Source: Pseudomonadota bacterium (GTDB lineage Bacteria; Myxococcota_A; Polyangia; Polyangiales; Polyangiaceae). Taken from it: a stretch of DNA of 22,744 bases. Below, piece after piece: positions 1-6,956 of this stretch. A model generated the notes under the pieces. The model was not told where the DNA came from. It was given only the letters and a program-made list of their open reading frames with translations, and made no database searches. Within the stretch, counting starts at the first letter, position 1. The number at the start of each line of letters is the position of its first letter. Where the stretch lies: contig JAEZYZ010000394.1 of assembly GCA_023418705.1 (NCBI GenBank), positions 1 through 22,744 of the forward strand. The letters are read 5' to 3'. Position numbers and translations under genes: made by a program.

Positions 1-1221
1 GCCGCCAACAACCCCGCCCCATCGGCCGCCGTCGCTGGCGCCGTTACTGGACGTGTGGCCCGCTCGGAGCTGGTGTTCGCGAGCGGCGAGCTGCGCATCG
101 AGGGGCGCCCGGCGGAGGTCGAGCGCGCCACGCTGAAGCTTAAGGACCGCATCGCCACCGGGCGCGGGCGCGGGTGTCTGGGCATCGATCCGGCCATCAC
201 GGTGTGCTTGGGCGAGCAGAGCGAGCTCTTGCTCGACGCGCTGGACGAAGCCCACGTCCAGGTGCGCGTGGTCCGCGGGGAGGTCGTCGCCACGCTCGAG
301 AAGCGCCGTCCGGGTCACCGTTTCACGCTGGCGACGACCGGCGTCACCGCCGAGGCGCGGGGGACGACGTTCGCGCTGCGGCGTGATCTCGCGGCAGGCA
401 CCACGAGCGTGCTCGTCGTCGAAGGTGAGGTCGCCGTGCGCGGCGTGACGGATGACAGCTCGTCGCTGCTCCAGGCCCATCAACGCCTCGATCTACGCGC
501 CGGTGCGCCGCCCGCGCGCAAGATCATCGGAAGGGGTGAGGAGGCGCGGCTGCTGGCGCTCGTCGCCCCGCGCGAGCTCTGGCAAGGGCGCGAGCTCGGG
601 GTGTTGCGCCTGGCGGCCGCCCCGGCCTTCGCGCAGGCGATGGTGGACGCCGAAGGACCCTTCGACCTGCCGCTCAGCGTGTTCACCGCCGCGGGCAAAC
701 ACAAGGTGACGCTGCGAGGCCCGGAGGGCGACCCGACCTTGGCGGCGCTCGACGTCGAGGTCCAAGCCGGCCAGGTGCGCAGCGTCGATCCGGCCGCGCA
801 CGGCCCGGCGCCCGCCGCCCGCAAGGCGGCGGAGGCGCAGAAGCCCAAGGCGGCGGCCGAGCTGCTGGAGCAGGCGCGCCGAGCGCTCGGACGGGGCGAC
901 ACACGAGCCGCCTTGCGCGCCTACCGCACGCTCCGCAAACACCACCCAGGCAGCCCCGAGGCCACCACCGTGCTGGTCACGATGGGCAAGCTCGAGCTCG
1001 GTCAGGGCTCGCCGAGAGCCGCGCTCACGGCCTTCGACGCCTACCTGGCGCGCGGCGGCGCTTTGGCCCCCGAGGCGCTCGCTGGCAAGATCCGAGCCTT
1101 GCGTGCTCTGGGGCGGGTCCGGGAAGAGCGGGCCGCCATCGATCTTTACCTCGCCCGCTACCCCAACGGATTCGAAGCCGCTGCCCTCCGGCAGCGGGTC
1201 GGGCAGCCAGCGGGGCGATGA
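1..1221 (+). CDS. FecR-domain protein with C-terminal TPR repeats (5' end outside window)
   Basis: The frame is open from base 1 through a GTG at 55, and the residues before that GTG read as a plausible coding Ala/Pro-rich segment. The gene therefore probably starts upstream of the window. Codons about 35-150 have the FecR pattern: beta-strand-rich, with RVVRGEV, an ATTGVTAEARGT segment and VVEGEVAVRG. In the family this domain is periplasmic and often signals to an ECF sigma factor. A short beta segment near AGKHKVTLRGPEGD recalls a PEGA domain. The last 120 codons form TPR-like helices (GDTRAALRAYRTLRKHHPGSP). The TGA stop overlaps the next ATG (ATGA), so translation of the following lipoprotein is probably coupled. 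A signal or membrane segment would lie in the missing N-terminus. The nearby sigma gene at 3413-3928 is convergent, so it is not an obvious partner; a partner may lie upstream of the window. Confidence 0.8.
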   Translation, partial: AANNPAPSAAVAGAVTGRVARSELVFASGELRIEGRPAEVERATLKLKDRIATGRGRGCLGIDPAITVCLGEQSELLLDALDEAHVQVRVVRGEVVATLEKRRPGHRFTLATTGVTAEARGTTFALRRDLAAGTTSVLVVEGEVAVRGVTDDSSSLLQAHQRLDLRAGAPPARKIIGRGEEARLLALVAPRELWQGRELGVLRLAAAPAFAQAMVDAEGPFDLPLSVFTAAGKHKVTLRGPEGDPTLAALDVEVQAGQVRSVDPAAHGPAPAARKAAEAQKPKAAAELLEQARRALGRGDTRAALRAYRTLRKHHPGSPEATTVLVTMGKLELGQGSPRAALTAFDAYLARGGALAPEALAGKIRALRALGRVREERAAIDLYLARYPNGFEAAALRQRVGQPAGR

Positions 1222-2819
1222 GCGGGAGCTCGGAGCCGAGGCGCCTCTCTGCCGCCGCGGTGGCGTGCCTCTTCATCGGGTGCGCGCCGCTCGACGACGT
1301 CGTCTTCGAGACGGCGGTGATCGAGCTTTCCGAGGGTCCGCTGCGGGTGCGCGAAGGGGCCGGCTCGCTCGCGCTCGGTCTCGAGCTGAAGCTCCCGGTG
1401 GAGCGCGACGTGACGGCCTTGCTCGAGGTGCGCGGCGTCACCGCCCAGGACGACTGCCACGATCCGGATTACGAGGTCGTCGAAGGGACCGTGACTTGGC
1501 AGCAGGGCAGCGCCGTGGCGGACGTCGCCATCTGGATCGGCGACGACGACCTGCCGGAGACCGACGAGGTCGTCGAGCTCACGGTCACCAGCTTGCGGGG
1601 CGCGACCTTGGTGGGAAGCTCGTCGGTCGAGCTCGTGATCGAAGACGACGACCGCACGGCGATCATCGACGCGAACGCCGAGTTCGGCGTGCGCGCCGGC
1701 AGCTCGGAGGATCAGAGCGCGCCCTTGCAGGCCGCGCTCGACGCCGCTCGCGAGCTCGAGCCGGCGGTGGTAGTGCTCGCTCCGGGTGACTACGAGGTCG
1801 GCGGGATCGAGCTGTTCACCGGCACCACGCTGTCGGCCCGGGGCGCTCGCCTGCGCCGCCCGCCTGCGGCCCCTGCGGACAACATCACGTTGCGGGTGCA
1901 GCACTCGGGCTCCGAGGACTCGCCCCCGACCTTGATCGAAGGGGTTTCGGTGGACGGCCGCCGCGACGCCCAGGGCCCCTATCGAGATCTCGAGCTCGAA
2001 GACGCCCACCTGATCGCGCTCGCCGGGGATCCGGCGGCGCCGGGGCGCCTGCGGGCGGTCGTCGAGGCCGTGCGGATCGAGTCGGGCACGGGCGACGGCG
2101 TCGCCGTGGGGCCCAACAGCGAGGTGGCGCTCTGCCGGATCCGAGCCCACGACCTGTGGCGCGAAGGGGTGAGCTTGCACGGCGGCGGCAGCTCCATGCG
2201 CCTGCGGGGGCTCGACGCCACGGCTTCGAGCGGGACCACGGGCCTCTGGATCGATGGGAACACCCCGGGCTACGAGGAGACGCGGCACATCGACGTGGAG
2301 ATCGAGGACGCCCGTTTCGCCACTGGCGACATCGAAATCGATCTCGCCGAAGACTCCCGCGTCGTCCTGCGCCGGGTCACGATGACCGCGCCGCCGTTCC
2401 GTCTGCTCGCCCTCGACTCTTCGGTCCGCATCAGCGACTCGGTGCTTCAGCTCGGCATCCCGACCGAGCGGCACAACAACTGGACCATGCCTCACGACGT
2501 GGAGGTCACCGACAGCACGTTGATCGCGTCCGAGCGCCAGGACGAAGCCGAGCAGACGCCGGAAGCCGATCGGGTGTTTCCCATGGTGGACGTTCGCTGG
2601 CAGCTCGACCCGGAAGAGCCTCCACCCGAGGGCGACCATCGGCTCTCATTCGAGCGCTGCCGGTTCGAGCTCGGCAGCGACCTGGACGCGAGCGACACCG
2701 TCTATGCGGTCGGCAGCCCGGCGGCGGGCGGCGTGGTAACGATCCGCTCGAGCCGCCTCGGCCCCGGGCTCTCCGACTGGTTCGCGCCCCAATGTGAGGG
2801 CTGCGAGCTCGCCCCGTGA
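1218..2819 (+). CDS. Calx-beta / right-handed beta-helix lipoprotein
   Basis: This 533-residue protein has a short basic N-terminus, a hydrophobic stretch and Cys22 in CLFIGC, which suggests lipidation and outer-membrane or surface location. Residues about 38-145 look like a Calx-beta domain, ending in the acidic signature IGDDDLPETDEVVELTVTS and then VIEDDD. In other proteins these are Ca2+-binding beta-sandwiches. From about residue 150 the sequence resembles pectate-lyase-like beta-helix proteins. It opens with a QAALDAAR helix and VVLAPGDYEVGG, then runs as short repetitive beta-strands (IEGVSVDGR, VRIESGTGDGVAV, LDATASSGTTGLWIDGN) to the C-terminus. No catalytic residues can be assigned. 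It may bind or cleave polysaccharide, or act as an adhesin. The start is set by the ATGA overlap with the FecR/TPR gene, which implies a shared transcript. It converges with the gene at 2839-3396, leaving 19 bp between stops and no visible terminator. Confidence 0.8.
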   Translation: MSGSSEPRRLSAAAVACLFIGCAPLDDVVFETAVIELSEGPLRVREGAGSLALGLELKLPVERDVTALLEVRGVTAQDDCHDPDYEVVEGTVTWQQGSAVADVAIWIGDDDLPETDEVVELTVTSLRGATLVGSSSVELVIEDDDRTAIIDANAEFGVRAGSSEDQSAPLQAALDAARELEPAVVVLAPGDYEVGGIELFTGTTLSARGARLRRPPAAPADNITLRVQHSGSEDSPPTLIEGVSVDGRRDAQGPYRDLELEDAHLIALAGDPAAPGRLRAVVEAVRIESGTGDGVAVGPNSEVALCRIRAHDLWREGVSLHGGGSSMRLRGLDATASSGTTGLWIDGNTPGYEETRHIDVEIEDARFATGDIEIDLAEDSRVVLRRVTMTAPPFRLLALDSSVRISDSVLQLGIPTERHNNWTMPHDVEVTDSTLIASERQDEAEQTPEADRVFPMVDVRWQLDPEEPPPEGDHRLSFERCRFELGSDLDASDTVYAVGSPAAGGVVTIRSSRLGPGLSDWFAPQCEGCELAP

Positions 2820-2838
2820 GGTCGTCAGCGGCGCACCT

Positions 2839-3396
2839 TTAGTACCCGTTGTCCTCGTAGGCCTCGAGGCGGATGCCGCTGAGACCACCGCTCGACAGGT
2901 TCGCCTCGAGCACGCGACGGCTGCCATGCCCCTGATAGGCGCCGAAATTTGGCGTAAAAACGCAGGTCTCGTTCGACTCACAGAGGCCGTTGTCATTGCC
3001 GATGCCATCGCCCAAAAGCTCGAGTGCCTGATTCAAGAAGGTGATCGAACACCGGTCGCTCTCGTCATCCCAGCCGGCGCCCGGGATCTCGGCGCACACA
3101 CCGACGTCATCCACGGCGCTCGAGAAGGTGTGCGTGACCGTCAGGGGCAGCTTGTTGTTGTCGGAGGTCGGCCACGTGAGCCGTTCCCTCAGATAGACGT
3201 CGAGCGTGCTGAGATTGTAGTCCCAAATCCGGCACGCCTGCCCGGTCAGGCACGGCCCCCGGAAGGTGGGCCCCGGGAACGGGAGGCCGTTCCCAGTCGC
3301 GCCGTCTTTGGTGTAACCGCGAAGCGGTCGATCGAAGCGGTGAAAGTCGAGGATGGAATCGAACGCTGCCGCGCCCACCGCGTCCGAAGCGTTCAC
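2839..3396 (-). CDS. Secreted-type C-terminal domain protein downstream of sigma factor, possibly truncated
   Basis: A 185-residue frame begins with GTG 16 bp after the sigma-factor stop. A GAGG sequence five bases upstream of the GTG can serve as ribosome binding site, so it is probably cotranscribed with the sigma gene. No signal peptide or membrane segment is visible, yet the protein has six cysteines in pairs (CLTGQAC; CAEI with DRC; LCESNETC) and a Gly/Asn/Asp-rich beta composition typical of exported proteins. The LCESNETCVFTPNFGAYQG segment and the tail ending near YEDNGY resemble, from memory of such families, the final module of much longer myxobacterial surface proteins. It could be a truncated remnant, a protein whose export signal was lost, or a stand-alone domain. 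The function is unknown. The existence of the frame is well supported; its status as an intact gene is less certain. Confidence 0.6.
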   Translation of the reverse strand: MNASDAVGAAAFDSILDFHRFDRPLRGYTKDGATGNGLPFPGPTFRGPCLTGQACRIWDYNLSTLDVYLRERLTWPTSDNNKLPLTVTHTFSSAVDDVGVCAEIPGAGWDDESDRCSITFLNQALELLGDGIGNDNGLCESNETCVFTPNFGAYQGHGSRRVLEANLSSGGLSGIRLEAYEDNGY

Positions 3397-3412
3397 CGGG
3401 TCCTCGCCCGGC

Positions 3413-3928
3413 TCAGCCCGAGTCGCGGGCGACGTAGTCCGCCAGGAGGGCGTTTCTACTGACGCGCTTTCGCAGGTGGGTCGCGGCGCGGCGCGAGCGG
3501 CGCTTGGCCGTCGAGTGGGAGATCTGCATGACCTTGGCCACCTTGTGAAGCGCCATGCCGTCGAGGGTGTGCAAGACGAACACGCGCCGGTCGGTCGCCG
3601 ACAGCTCGTTCAGGATACGCGCGAGCTGCAAGAGCGCCGCCTTCGCCTCGGGATCATCCACGCCCGCTTGCTGCTCGACCAGCTGATCGCCCCCACTCCA
3701 GTCGAAGAGCCGCGCGTCGCGCCGGCGATTGCGCAGCTCCCGCCGGATGGTGTTCATCGTGATCGATACGACGTAGCTGCGGAACGCCTCCGCCGACCGC
3801 ACGCGACCTGCGTTCTCGAACACGCGGACGAAGATGTCGCCCACCAGATCGTCGACCTCCGCGCGCGGGCCCAGTGCTTTGATCAGCAGCCCTTGTACCA
3901 ACCCATGAAATTGACCGATGGCTCGCAT
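3413..3928 (-). CDS. ECF-like sigma-70 family RNA polymerase sigma factor
   Basis: This 171-residue protein has the two-domain layout of ECF sigma factors, which direct RNA polymerase to alternative promoters. Region 2 spans about residues 10-70, with EVDDLVGDIFVRVFENA, then FRSYVVSITMNTIRRELRNRRR. Region 4 spans about 100-155, with LSATDRRVFVLHTLDGMAL followed by the helix-turn-helix VAKVMQISHSTAKRRSRRA. The usual DLxQ motif of region 2.2 reads DLVG here, an unusual change. The N-terminus is short for the family and lacks one early helix. No ATG, GTG or TTG lies in frame between this ATG and the upstream stop, so the start is fixed unless the start codon is unusual. No anti-sigma gene follows; instead a secreted-type domain gene lies 16 bp downstream. 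Upstream is a 608-bp divergent intergenic region carrying a strong dyad. Confidence 0.88.
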   Translation of the reverse strand: MRAIGQFHGLVQGLLIKALGPRAEVDDLVGDIFVRVFENAGRVRSAEAFRSYVVSITMNTIRRELRNRRRDARLFDWSGGDQLVEQQAGVDDPEAKAALLQLARILNELSATDRRVFVLHTLDGMALHKVAKVMQISHSTAKRRSRRAATHLRKRVSRNALLADYVARDSG

Positions 3929-4059
3929 CTGCCCAACCCGCCTTGGCCGACAACCGGCAAGGATTTCCGCCCCCCTTCACCGCGAGCGCTCTGCGGCAGA
4001 GGAACGAGACGGCTCCGTTTGGAGCAGGGGCTGGGCGCTTTTGGGCCTTCTATACTCGT

Positions 4060-4093
4060 CAAAAATATCCCGGAAATGCGTCTCATTTCCGGG
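4060..4093 (-). terminator. 25-bp perfect dyad followed by U-rich tract on the minus strand
   Basis: Arms CCCGGAAATG (4069-4078) and CATTTCCGGG (4084-4093) are perfectly complementary over ten base pairs with a five-base loop CGTCT. Read on the minus strand, the stem is followed by ATATTTTTG, which fits a Rho-independent terminator or attenuator. It lies about 140 bp upstream of the sigma-factor start and on the same strand, so it could attenuate the sigma transcript or end an unseen minus-strand transcript. It may instead be an operator for a dimeric regulator. Confidence 0.5.
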
Positions 4094-4252
4094 TGTTAGA
4101 AGGCTCATCAGGACCCAAACGGCCGCTCCAATGGTTGAGTGAAACAAGGGCGTTCAAACGGCTCGCGGCGCGCGCGGATCGATCCCGGGTGCCGCGATGG
4201 CGGCGAGACGAGGGTCTAACTATCGAGAACCTGGCGCTTCTTGGCAGGCGGG

Positions 4253-4280
4253 TTGCATGTCCGGCAAATTGCACTATTAT
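4253..4280 (+). promoter_or_regulatory. Sigma70-like promoter candidate
   Basis: TTGCAT at 4253-4258 and TATTAT at 4275-4280 are separated by 16 bp, a fair match to a vegetative -35/-10 pair in an otherwise G+C-rich region. It points toward the gene at 4537 and would give a leader of roughly 250 bases. Confidence 0.4.
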
Positions 4281-4354
4281 GAAGTGGTTCGCCCAGCCCG
4301 GCCTTGCCGCTCGCTGCCTTGCGTGAGGCAAGAGGCCACGGTTGGCGAACTCCA

Positions 4355-4375
4355 GGTTGGGGATCCCCTCCAACC
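4355..4375 (+). other. Imperfect inverted repeat in the leader of the 4537 gene
   Basis: GGTTGGGG (4355-4362) pairs with CCCTCCAACC (4366-4375) apart from one bulged base, around an ATC centre. It lies between the promoter candidate and the ribosome binding site. It may form an RNA hairpin in the leader; no known riboswitch class is recognised. Confidence 0.3.
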
Positions 4376-4526
4376 GGTCCTGATTCCGACCCCGACGGCT
4401 GGTTGAGTTTGGGCCCTCTCGCCGAAGTCGTCCCTGCGCGCAGTTCCGCGTGGAGTCCACCAGGCTCCCGCCAGCGCGCTCCATCAGGAGGAAGCATGTC
4501 GAAGCGCTGGCCGGAGCCGTTCGTTC

Positions 4527-4532
4527 AGGAGG
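4527..4532 (+). promoter_or_regulatory. Ribosome binding site (AGGAGG)
   Basis: A consensus AGGAGG lies four bases before the ATG at 4537. It decides that start over in-frame candidates further upstream, whose coding sequence has no protein-like character. Confidence 0.65.
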
Positions 4533-4536
4533 CCCA

Positions 4537-4917
4537 ATGAACCGTCGCGGACGTGAGATCGCAGAACGGGTGGCTGAGCGGCGTCGCCGTGAAGAAGCCG
4601 CCCCCGCGCTCAGCTCGATCGTGCCGGAGCTGGCTCAACTCGACATGAACATCGAAGAACGGCGCGCCGGGACGAAGCTCCTGGAGTCGACGCACATTCG
4701 CCGTGTCGTCGTGGAACACGCCCGCGCGCTGTTCGTCCTGCCGTGCGGCGACCGCGCTTGCAAAGAGGGCGGGCACGACATCACCGCCGAGGTCCTGCAC
4801 GCCCTGCGTGCTGGAAAGAACGAGTTCGAGGGAGAGGACCCCTGCGTTGGCCAGACCGGCTCGGCGAGCTGCCAGCGGGTGCTCCGCTACGTCGCCCACG
4901 CCGAGTACCGCTCCTGA
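4537..4917 (+). CDS. Small four-cysteine conserved-type protein, possible metal or Fe-S site
   Basis: This 126-residue protein was not assigned to a named family. The first 60 residues are charged helices (MNRRGREIAERVAERRRREE), without a signal peptide, so it is probably cytoplasmic. The second half begins with a beta-like ARALFVLPC, then has a CX4C pair (C70, C75 in CGDRAC), the helical segment EGGHDITAEVLHALRAG, and a CX8C pair (C103, C112 in EDPCVGQTGSASC). Four cysteines in two pairs, with the first directly after a beta strand, recall thioredoxin-like [2Fe-2S] ferredoxins, but the second pair is spaced more widely than usual and zinc binding is equally possible. The start is chosen for its AGGAGG ribosome binding site. 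The gene is separated by 299 bp from the helicase gene, so a separate transcript is likely. Confidence 0.7.
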   Translation: MNRRGREIAERVAERRRREEAAPALSSIVPELAQLDMNIEERRAGTKLLESTHIRRVVVEHARALFVLPCGDRACKEGGHDITAEVLHALRAGKNEFEGEDPCVGQTGSASCQRVLRYVAHAEYRS

Positions 4918-5216
4918 CCCATCAGCCCGAGAAGACGAGACCGCTACGCTGATCCGCGCGTTCTTCGCTGTGAAGTAAGGCCGAGCCGTGATCCGAGCAG
5001 AGGCTGCCCGTGCATCGGGGGCCGGCTCGGAGGATCCCATTTTGGGGCCCGGACCGGCGGACGATCAGCGCTTTGAACGCGACCAACCCATCCATCTGCC
5101 ACCACCGTTTCGACACGGGCGTGGCGCCCGGCGCGTCCTGCTTCCTTGCAGGGGATCCGAAACCTCGGTCGAGCTTCGGACCGGTTCGCGCAGCTGTAAT
5201 CGACCAAGGATTTACT
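4918..5216 (+). other. Leader region of the DEAD-box helicase gene
   Basis: These 299 bp lie between the small Cys protein and the helicase. The helicase frame stays open back to 5010, but that part has no helicase-like sequence and is better read as untranslated. Long leaders are common for cold-inducible DEAD-box helicases in other bacteria. No clear promoter, terminator or riboswitch is visible. Confidence 0.4.
5206..5210 (+). promoter_or_regulatory. Ribosome binding site selecting a TTG start
   Basis: AAGGA lies six bases before the in-frame TTG at 5217, directly ahead of the sequence where helicase homology is expected to begin. This supports TTG as start codon over the upstream in-frame start at 5010. 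Confidence 0.5.
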
Positions 5217-6560
5217 TTGAAAAACATCATCAACGGCGGCCCAAACCCGGCCGCCGCTCAACCAGCGGGCAAGGGGCACGCCTTCGCTGCGCTCGGGATT
5301 TCTGCCGAGCTAGTGCGCGCGGTCGAACAAGAGGGCTACGTCGAGCCCACGCCCGTGCAGCGGGACGCCGTCCCCGCGGTCTTGGCCGGCCGGGACCTGC
5401 TCGCGTGCGCACAGACGGGCACCGGCAAGACGGCGGCGTTTCTGCTCCCGATCTTGCACCGCCTGAGAAAGCGAGGCCGCACCGGCGCGATCCGGGCGCT
5501 CGTGCTCGCCCCGACGCGCGAGCTCGCGGGCCAAATCGCCGAGCGCGCCGAAGCCTACGGGCGCCATGGCGACCTGCGGTGCGCGCTGCTCTACGGCGGG
5601 GTCGCTCAGCGCCGGCAAGAGCGCGATTTGGAGCGCAAGCCAGACCTGCTCGTGGCGACGCCCGGTCGCCTGCTCGACTTGCTGCAGCAGAGGCTCTTGA
5701 GTTTGAGCGCGGTGGAGGTCTTCGTGCTCGACGAAGCCGACAGGATGCTCGACATGGGCTTCATCCACGACGTGCGGCGGGTGATCGCCGCGCTGCCGGC
5801 GCAGCGGCAAACGCTGCTGTTCTCCGCCACCGTGCCGGCGCCCATCCGGGAGCTCTCCGCGCGGATCCTGCGCGATCCGGTGCAGGTGGCGGTCTCGCCC
5901 AAGACCACCGCAGCGCCCAGCATCCGCCAGTCGGTGTACATGGTCCCGCGCCTCGACAAGCGAGCGCTGCTGGAGCGCACGCTGCGCGCCGCGGACATCG
6001 AACGCGCCCTGGTGTTCACGCGCACCAAGCACGCCGCCAACCGCGTGTCCGACATGTTGTGCAAGGCCGGCATCCAGTCGGCCGCGATTCATGGCAACAA
6101 GTCGCAGAACGCCCGCGAACGGGCGCTGGACGGGTTCCGGCGAGGTACGATGCCGGTGCTCGTCGCGACGGACATCGCCGCGCGCGGGATCGACGTCGAA
6201 GGCGTCTCCCACGTCATCAACTACGACCTGCCGAACGTGCCGGAGACGTACGTGCACCGCATCGGCCGCACCGGGCGCGCGGGCAGCCAGGGCACGGCCA
6301 TCTCCTTCTGCGATCCGGAGGAGCAAGCGCTGCTGCGCCAAATCGAGCGTTTGCTGAAGTACCCCATCCGCGTCGAAGCCAGCTCGGCGTCGCCCCAGCG
6401 CGCGGCCGCCCCCGGGCGCGCCGCGGACCCCGATCGATCGTTCAAGCTACGACACCGCCGGAGCGGGCGCGGCTCGCCGGAGTCCCCGGCCGCAGACGCC
6501 CCACGCACGAGCCGCCGGCAAGGACCTGACGCCAGGCGGCCGCCGCGTCCGATGCGTTGA
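5217..6560 (+). CDS. rhlE: ATP-dependent DEAD-box RNA helicase, RhlE type
   Basis: The 447-residue product unwinds short RNA duplexes using ATP and is likely to act in ribosome assembly or RNA decay in the cytoplasm. All motifs are present, numbered from the TTG: Q motif GYVEPTPVQ (40-48), Walker A AQTGTGKT (65-72), PTREL (99-103), TPGR (148-151), DEAD (172-175), SAT (203-205), LVFTRTK (265-271), ATDIAARGIDV (317-327) and HRIGRTGR (347-354). The core ends near residue 375. A basic, Pro/Arg/Ser-rich tail of about 70 residues follows, as in many RhlE proteins, where it binds RNA. The TTG start at 5217 follows AAGGA by six bases; a longer form from 5010 is possible but its extra 69 residues look non-coding. 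The DUF3817 gene begins 31 bp downstream on the same strand. The RhlE label rests on core motifs and tail; another RhlE-like paralogue is possible. Confidence 0.93.
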   Translation: MKNIINGGPNPAAAQPAGKGHAFAALGISAELVRAVEQEGYVEPTPVQRDAVPAVLAGRDLLACAQTGTGKTAAFLLPILHRLRKRGRTGAIRALVLAPTRELAGQIAERAEAYGRHGDLRCALLYGGVAQRRQERDLERKPDLLVATPGRLLDLLQQRLLSLSAVEVFVLDEADRMLDMGFIHDVRRVIAALPAQRQTLLFSATVPAPIRELSARILRDPVQVAVSPKTTAAPSIRQSVYMVPRLDKRALLERTLRAADIERALVFTRTKHAANRVSDMLCKAGIQSAAIHGNKSQNARERALDGFRRGTMPVLVATDIAARGIDVEGVSHVINYDLPNVPETYVHRIGRTGRAGSQGTAISFCDPEEQALLRQIERLLKYPIRVEASSASPQRAAAPGRAADPDRSFKLRHRRSGRGSPESPAADAPRTSRRQGPDARRPPRPMR

Positions 6561-6591
6561 CGTCCCCTGCCGTTGGCTCAAAGTAAGCGGC

Positions 6592-6930
6592 ATGTTCAAG
6601 TCGCCGATTACCAGACTGCGCGTGCTCGGCATCCTGGAAGGGGTGTCGTTCCTGGTGCTCCTCGCCATCGCGATGCCCTTGAAGTACCTGGCGGACAACC
6701 CGATGCCGGTCAAGGTGGTGGGCTGGATCCATGGCGTGCTCTTCGTTGCCTTCGCGCTGGCCATTGGTCCGGCGGTGACAGCCGCTCGCTGGCCAGCGGC
6801 GCGCGCCGGGTTGATCTTGCTGGGCGGCCTGTTGCCTTTCGGTCCGTTCGTGATCGAGCGGCGGCTCAAGCAGGTCGAGCAAGAGCTCGACCAATCGACC
6901 GGTCCGGCAGCCGAACCTCCGCTCGCTTGA
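6592..6930 (+). CDS. DUF3817 family integral membrane protein
   Basis: This 112-residue protein matches the DUF3817 pattern: an amphipathic start LRVLGILEGVSFLVLL, then PLKYLADNP, a second membrane helix beginning VGWIHGVLFVAFALA, a third LILLGGLLPFGPFVIERRL, and a charged C-terminal tail. Three transmembrane helices are predicted by eye. Bacterial homologues are small membrane proteins of unknown function, sometimes found beside transporters. It starts 31 bp after the helicase stop and may be cotranscribed with it, although the ribosome binding site (AAGTAAG) is weak. It converges with the exchanger gene at 6957, with 26 bp between stops and no clear terminator. Confidence 0.85.
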   Translation: MFKSPITRLRVLGILEGVSFLVLLAIAMPLKYLADNPMPVKVVGWIHGVLFVAFALAIGPAVTAARWPAARAGLILLGGLLPFGPFVIERRLKQVEQELDQSTGPAAEPPLA

Positions 6931-6956
6931 GCGACCGACGCAAGCGAGCGGCGGCG

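Larger units (their letters stand above)
3929..4536. other. Divergent intergenic region between sigma gene and small Cys protein
   Basis: These 608 bp separate the leftward sigma gene from the rightward gene at 4537. Open frames here look like composition artefacts, with no family resemblance. The region holds a 25-bp perfect dyad at 4069-4093, an AT-rich patch beside it (TATACT, AAAAATAT), a sigma70-like promoter pair at 4253-4280 and an imperfect hairpin at 4355-4375. No tRNA or recognisable riboswitch was found. Confidence 0.6.

Noticed and set aside
1158..2639. Open frame of 493 codons on the minus strand opposite the beta-helix lipoprotein
   Set aside because: The sequence is His/Arg/Val-rich without domains, while the plus strand encodes a lipoprotein with clear signal peptide and Calx-beta motif.
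3413..3928. Pairing of this sigma factor with the FecR protein at the window start
   Set aside because: The genes are convergent, about 2.2 kb apart, and separated by two other genes, unlike usual adjacent sigma-FecR pairs.
4083..4484. Minus-strand frame of 133 codons in the divergent intergenic region
   Set aside because: No ribosome binding site or domain signal, Arg/Ser-rich, and its stop lies inside the perfect dyad. It was left out although a minus-strand transcript here cannot be excluded.
5010..5216. Helicase start at 5010 giving 69 extra residues
   Set aside because: The extra segment has no resemblance to helicase N-termini, while the TTG at 5217 has a well-spaced AAGGA directly before the expected domain start.
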